Positions 62,677-64,000 of a stretch of 64,000 nt of DNA are shown here, piece after piece. Under the pieces are notes generated by a model. The model was not told where the DNA came from. It saw only the letters and a list, made by a program, of their open reading frames with translations, and did no database searches. Within the stretch, counting starts at the first letter, position 1. The number at the start of each line of letters is the position of its first letter. Position numbers and translations under genes: made by a program. The stretch lies in assembly GCA_015178975.1 (NCBI GenBank), contig WHVD01000262.1:22278-86277 (forward strand), given 5' to 3'. This DNA is from Hysterangium stoloniferum. Its lineage: Eukaryota > Basidiomycota > Agaricomycetes > Hysterangiales > Hysterangiaceae.

Positions 62677-64000
62677 TGACTTTCCTATTAGCCGGGGAGG
62701 TTGGAAACATTAACATTGAAATGGGTTGTGCGCCATCTTTTAAGGGGACATTGACCTTGACATCTACTTGTCCTAAACGCCCGTCTACTCCAAAAGCTAG
62801 GATGTTCTTAGTTAATACTGACTCCAAGTGGGAGAAGACATCGGTAGGGATGTCAGGACCTAAATTAACTAGCTTATGCAGATCTTCTGCATGAAACGTT
62901 TCCGTGGTGGCAACTTCTGACATTTTGGGGCCTGCCAGGTCGAAATCGTCTGCGAGTTCCCGTTCCAGGGGCAGCCTGGAAGATTGAGGATTAAGGACAC
63001 GTTCCTCTTCTATTCTTGATAGACTTTCGACGAGATGGGCGATCTTAGTTGCTGTCGACTGCATTGATGCCCTCTCAGTCAAAGATCTAGGAGTCTGGGC
63101 CCATTTGTTCGCGTCATGAATTAATCCAACGGTTTCCCCTCGTCTGATGATTCTTGGCGTCAGAGAGGGATTAGTGAGAGGTATCGCGGCACATTCCCTA
63201 GAGATGGCAGTGGTGGGAGCAGCTAGTATACTCCCATCGTCGTTCTGCAAGACAACTCCCTCGACTATCCATTGGTCACCAATAAGATCTCCTACAAAGA
63301 TTGGTACTAATCAAGCTGATTCCGGTTCTATAGTACAATCTTGTAAGGCCCATGTGACTCTTTCAGTATGCACTCCTTTGTCTGGTTTGGAAGTCAATTC
63401 AGACGAGTCATTGGCTAATTCCTCAAAGGGGATCTTGCTAATCGAAAAGGTTAAAGGCTGCGGCTTTTTGGAAGAACTGGCTGGAATAGATCCTGCTCTC
63501 CCAGGCAAAATCAATCTGGAACCCAGGGGTTGGTCTCGCAGTGTCCCGATCTCATAGTTCACGTGAAAGTCTTCTCCAAGAAGGATCGGGACGGTCATAC
63601 CTCGGACAACATACGTCTCAGCAGTAAATTTGAGGAGTATACCGGTGTCGTCCTCGAGATAAATGGGGACGTTGACGTATCCTAATACTTTGGCATTACC
63701 GGTAAGTTGTATGAGGCGCAGCTTGAGTCCTTGCTTGAGTTTAGGGCGGTCCTCTAGTTCCTTATAGAAATCCTCCGAGATTAAGGAGAGGTCAGCTCCG
63801 GCGTCCAGCCTGAATTTTAATAGGATTTGAGGCTTCTGAATTCCCCTACGCATCCATAGACGTGTAATGCTGAAATCCCAATACTGGAATATCCACCCGG
63901 AGGGTCCCTTCTGCGATAGATAATAGTCGAATCCTCTTTCATAAGTCGACTGGATCGGGGGTATTGAACTCTAGGTCTTTTGCTTTCTTTTCTTGCAGCC
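62636..64000 (-). pseudogene. pol: Gyp-G2 protease and end of Gag
   Basis: Protease FRLDAGADLSLISEDFYKE has D-A-G where Gyp-G1 has D-T-G. VPILLGEDFHVNYEIGTLRD and the long linker follow to VDVKVNVPLKDGAQPISM. A stop at about 63308 and a frame change near 63850 interrupt it. The rest of Gag (63854-64000) continues off the window. Confidence 0.82.

Larger units (their letters stand above)
59505..64000 (-). mobile_element. Gyp-G copy 2, 3' two thirds
   Basis: Minus strand, right to left: protease (63853), RT, RNase H, integrase, chromodomain-like tail ending at 59543. Gag lies beyond the right edge. No 3' LTR follows; the sequence changes at about 59505 into gene X DNA. Shares family with Gyp-G1 (protease) and Gyp-G3 (integrase tail). 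Confidence 0.87.

Overview
The window is transposon-packed DNA of a filamentous fungus, most likely a basidiomycete. It holds chromodomain Ty3/Gypsy elements, Ty1/Copia elements with one gag-pol ORF, and reading frames cut by ~40-55 bp GT..AG introns. No intact host gene is visible. Almost everything is LTR retrotransposon, nested up to four deep, and I could read 5-bp target-site duplications (TSDs) around most insertions. Names used here are local. Cop1 is a Copia family whose 338-350 bp LTR is LTR-A. Cop2 is a Copia family with a 305 bp LTR-B. TRIM-T is a tiny element with 251 bp LTR-T ends. LTR-S is a second tRNA-bearing LTR. Chromo-C is a chromovirus with a ~305 bp LTR-C. Gyp-G is a Gypsy family with LTR-G (~680 bp). 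Gyp-M is a chromovirus with LTR-M (~430 bp). LTR-K is an LTR-like family of 400-640 bp with no coding part in the window.

Layout. 1-11107: Gyp-G copy 1 (minus strand, leaving the window at its left edge), split in gag by a complete but dead Chromo-C element (2674-9212, TSD GGCGG) that itself carries a solo LTR-K. 11146-12108: a TIR DNA transposon. 12206-13589: LTR and Gyp-G debris. 13590-24758: Cop1 and Cop2 fragments in both orientations, solo LTR-As, a complete TRIM-T and the LTR-S insertion. 24759-29169: Cop2 copy 2, broken by solo LTRs and by a chimeric LTR-A/TRIM-T element. 29170-38909: Cop1-D, a gag-deleted element, hosting Cop1-E (31542-36704), which is full length, has an open 1,375-codon gag-pol and LTRs that look identical by eye. 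38910-44527: a Cop1 fragment, two more complete TRIM-Ts and a Chromo-C fragment. 44528-50251: old, CpG-decayed Copia DNA with an inverted segment and a captured host CSTF2-like exon block. 50252-56207: Gyp-M, with a spliced antisense gene encoding a Zn2Cys6-like protein. 56208-59500: a solo LTR-K and two unrecognised decayed genes. 59505-64000: Gyp-G copy 2, leaving the window on the right.

How the parts relate. Cop1, Cop2 and TRIM-T share TGTTA...TAACA ends, 5-bp TSDs and a primer-binding site starting GGTTATGGGCCC, which fits priming by a half tRNA (initiator Met anticodon arm), as in Drosophila copia. TRIM-T has only this site and a polypurine tract between its LTRs, so it must use another element's enzymes, and Cop1-E is the obvious donor. 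Two features stand out. First, the TRIM LTRs contain a whole tRNA-like Pol III unit (A box, B box, T-run). Second, the Cop1 LTR carries a seven-unit perfect heat-shock element. The most informative single locus is 27026-27691, where one TSD brackets a 5' LTR-A, a TRIM interior and a 3' LTR-T.
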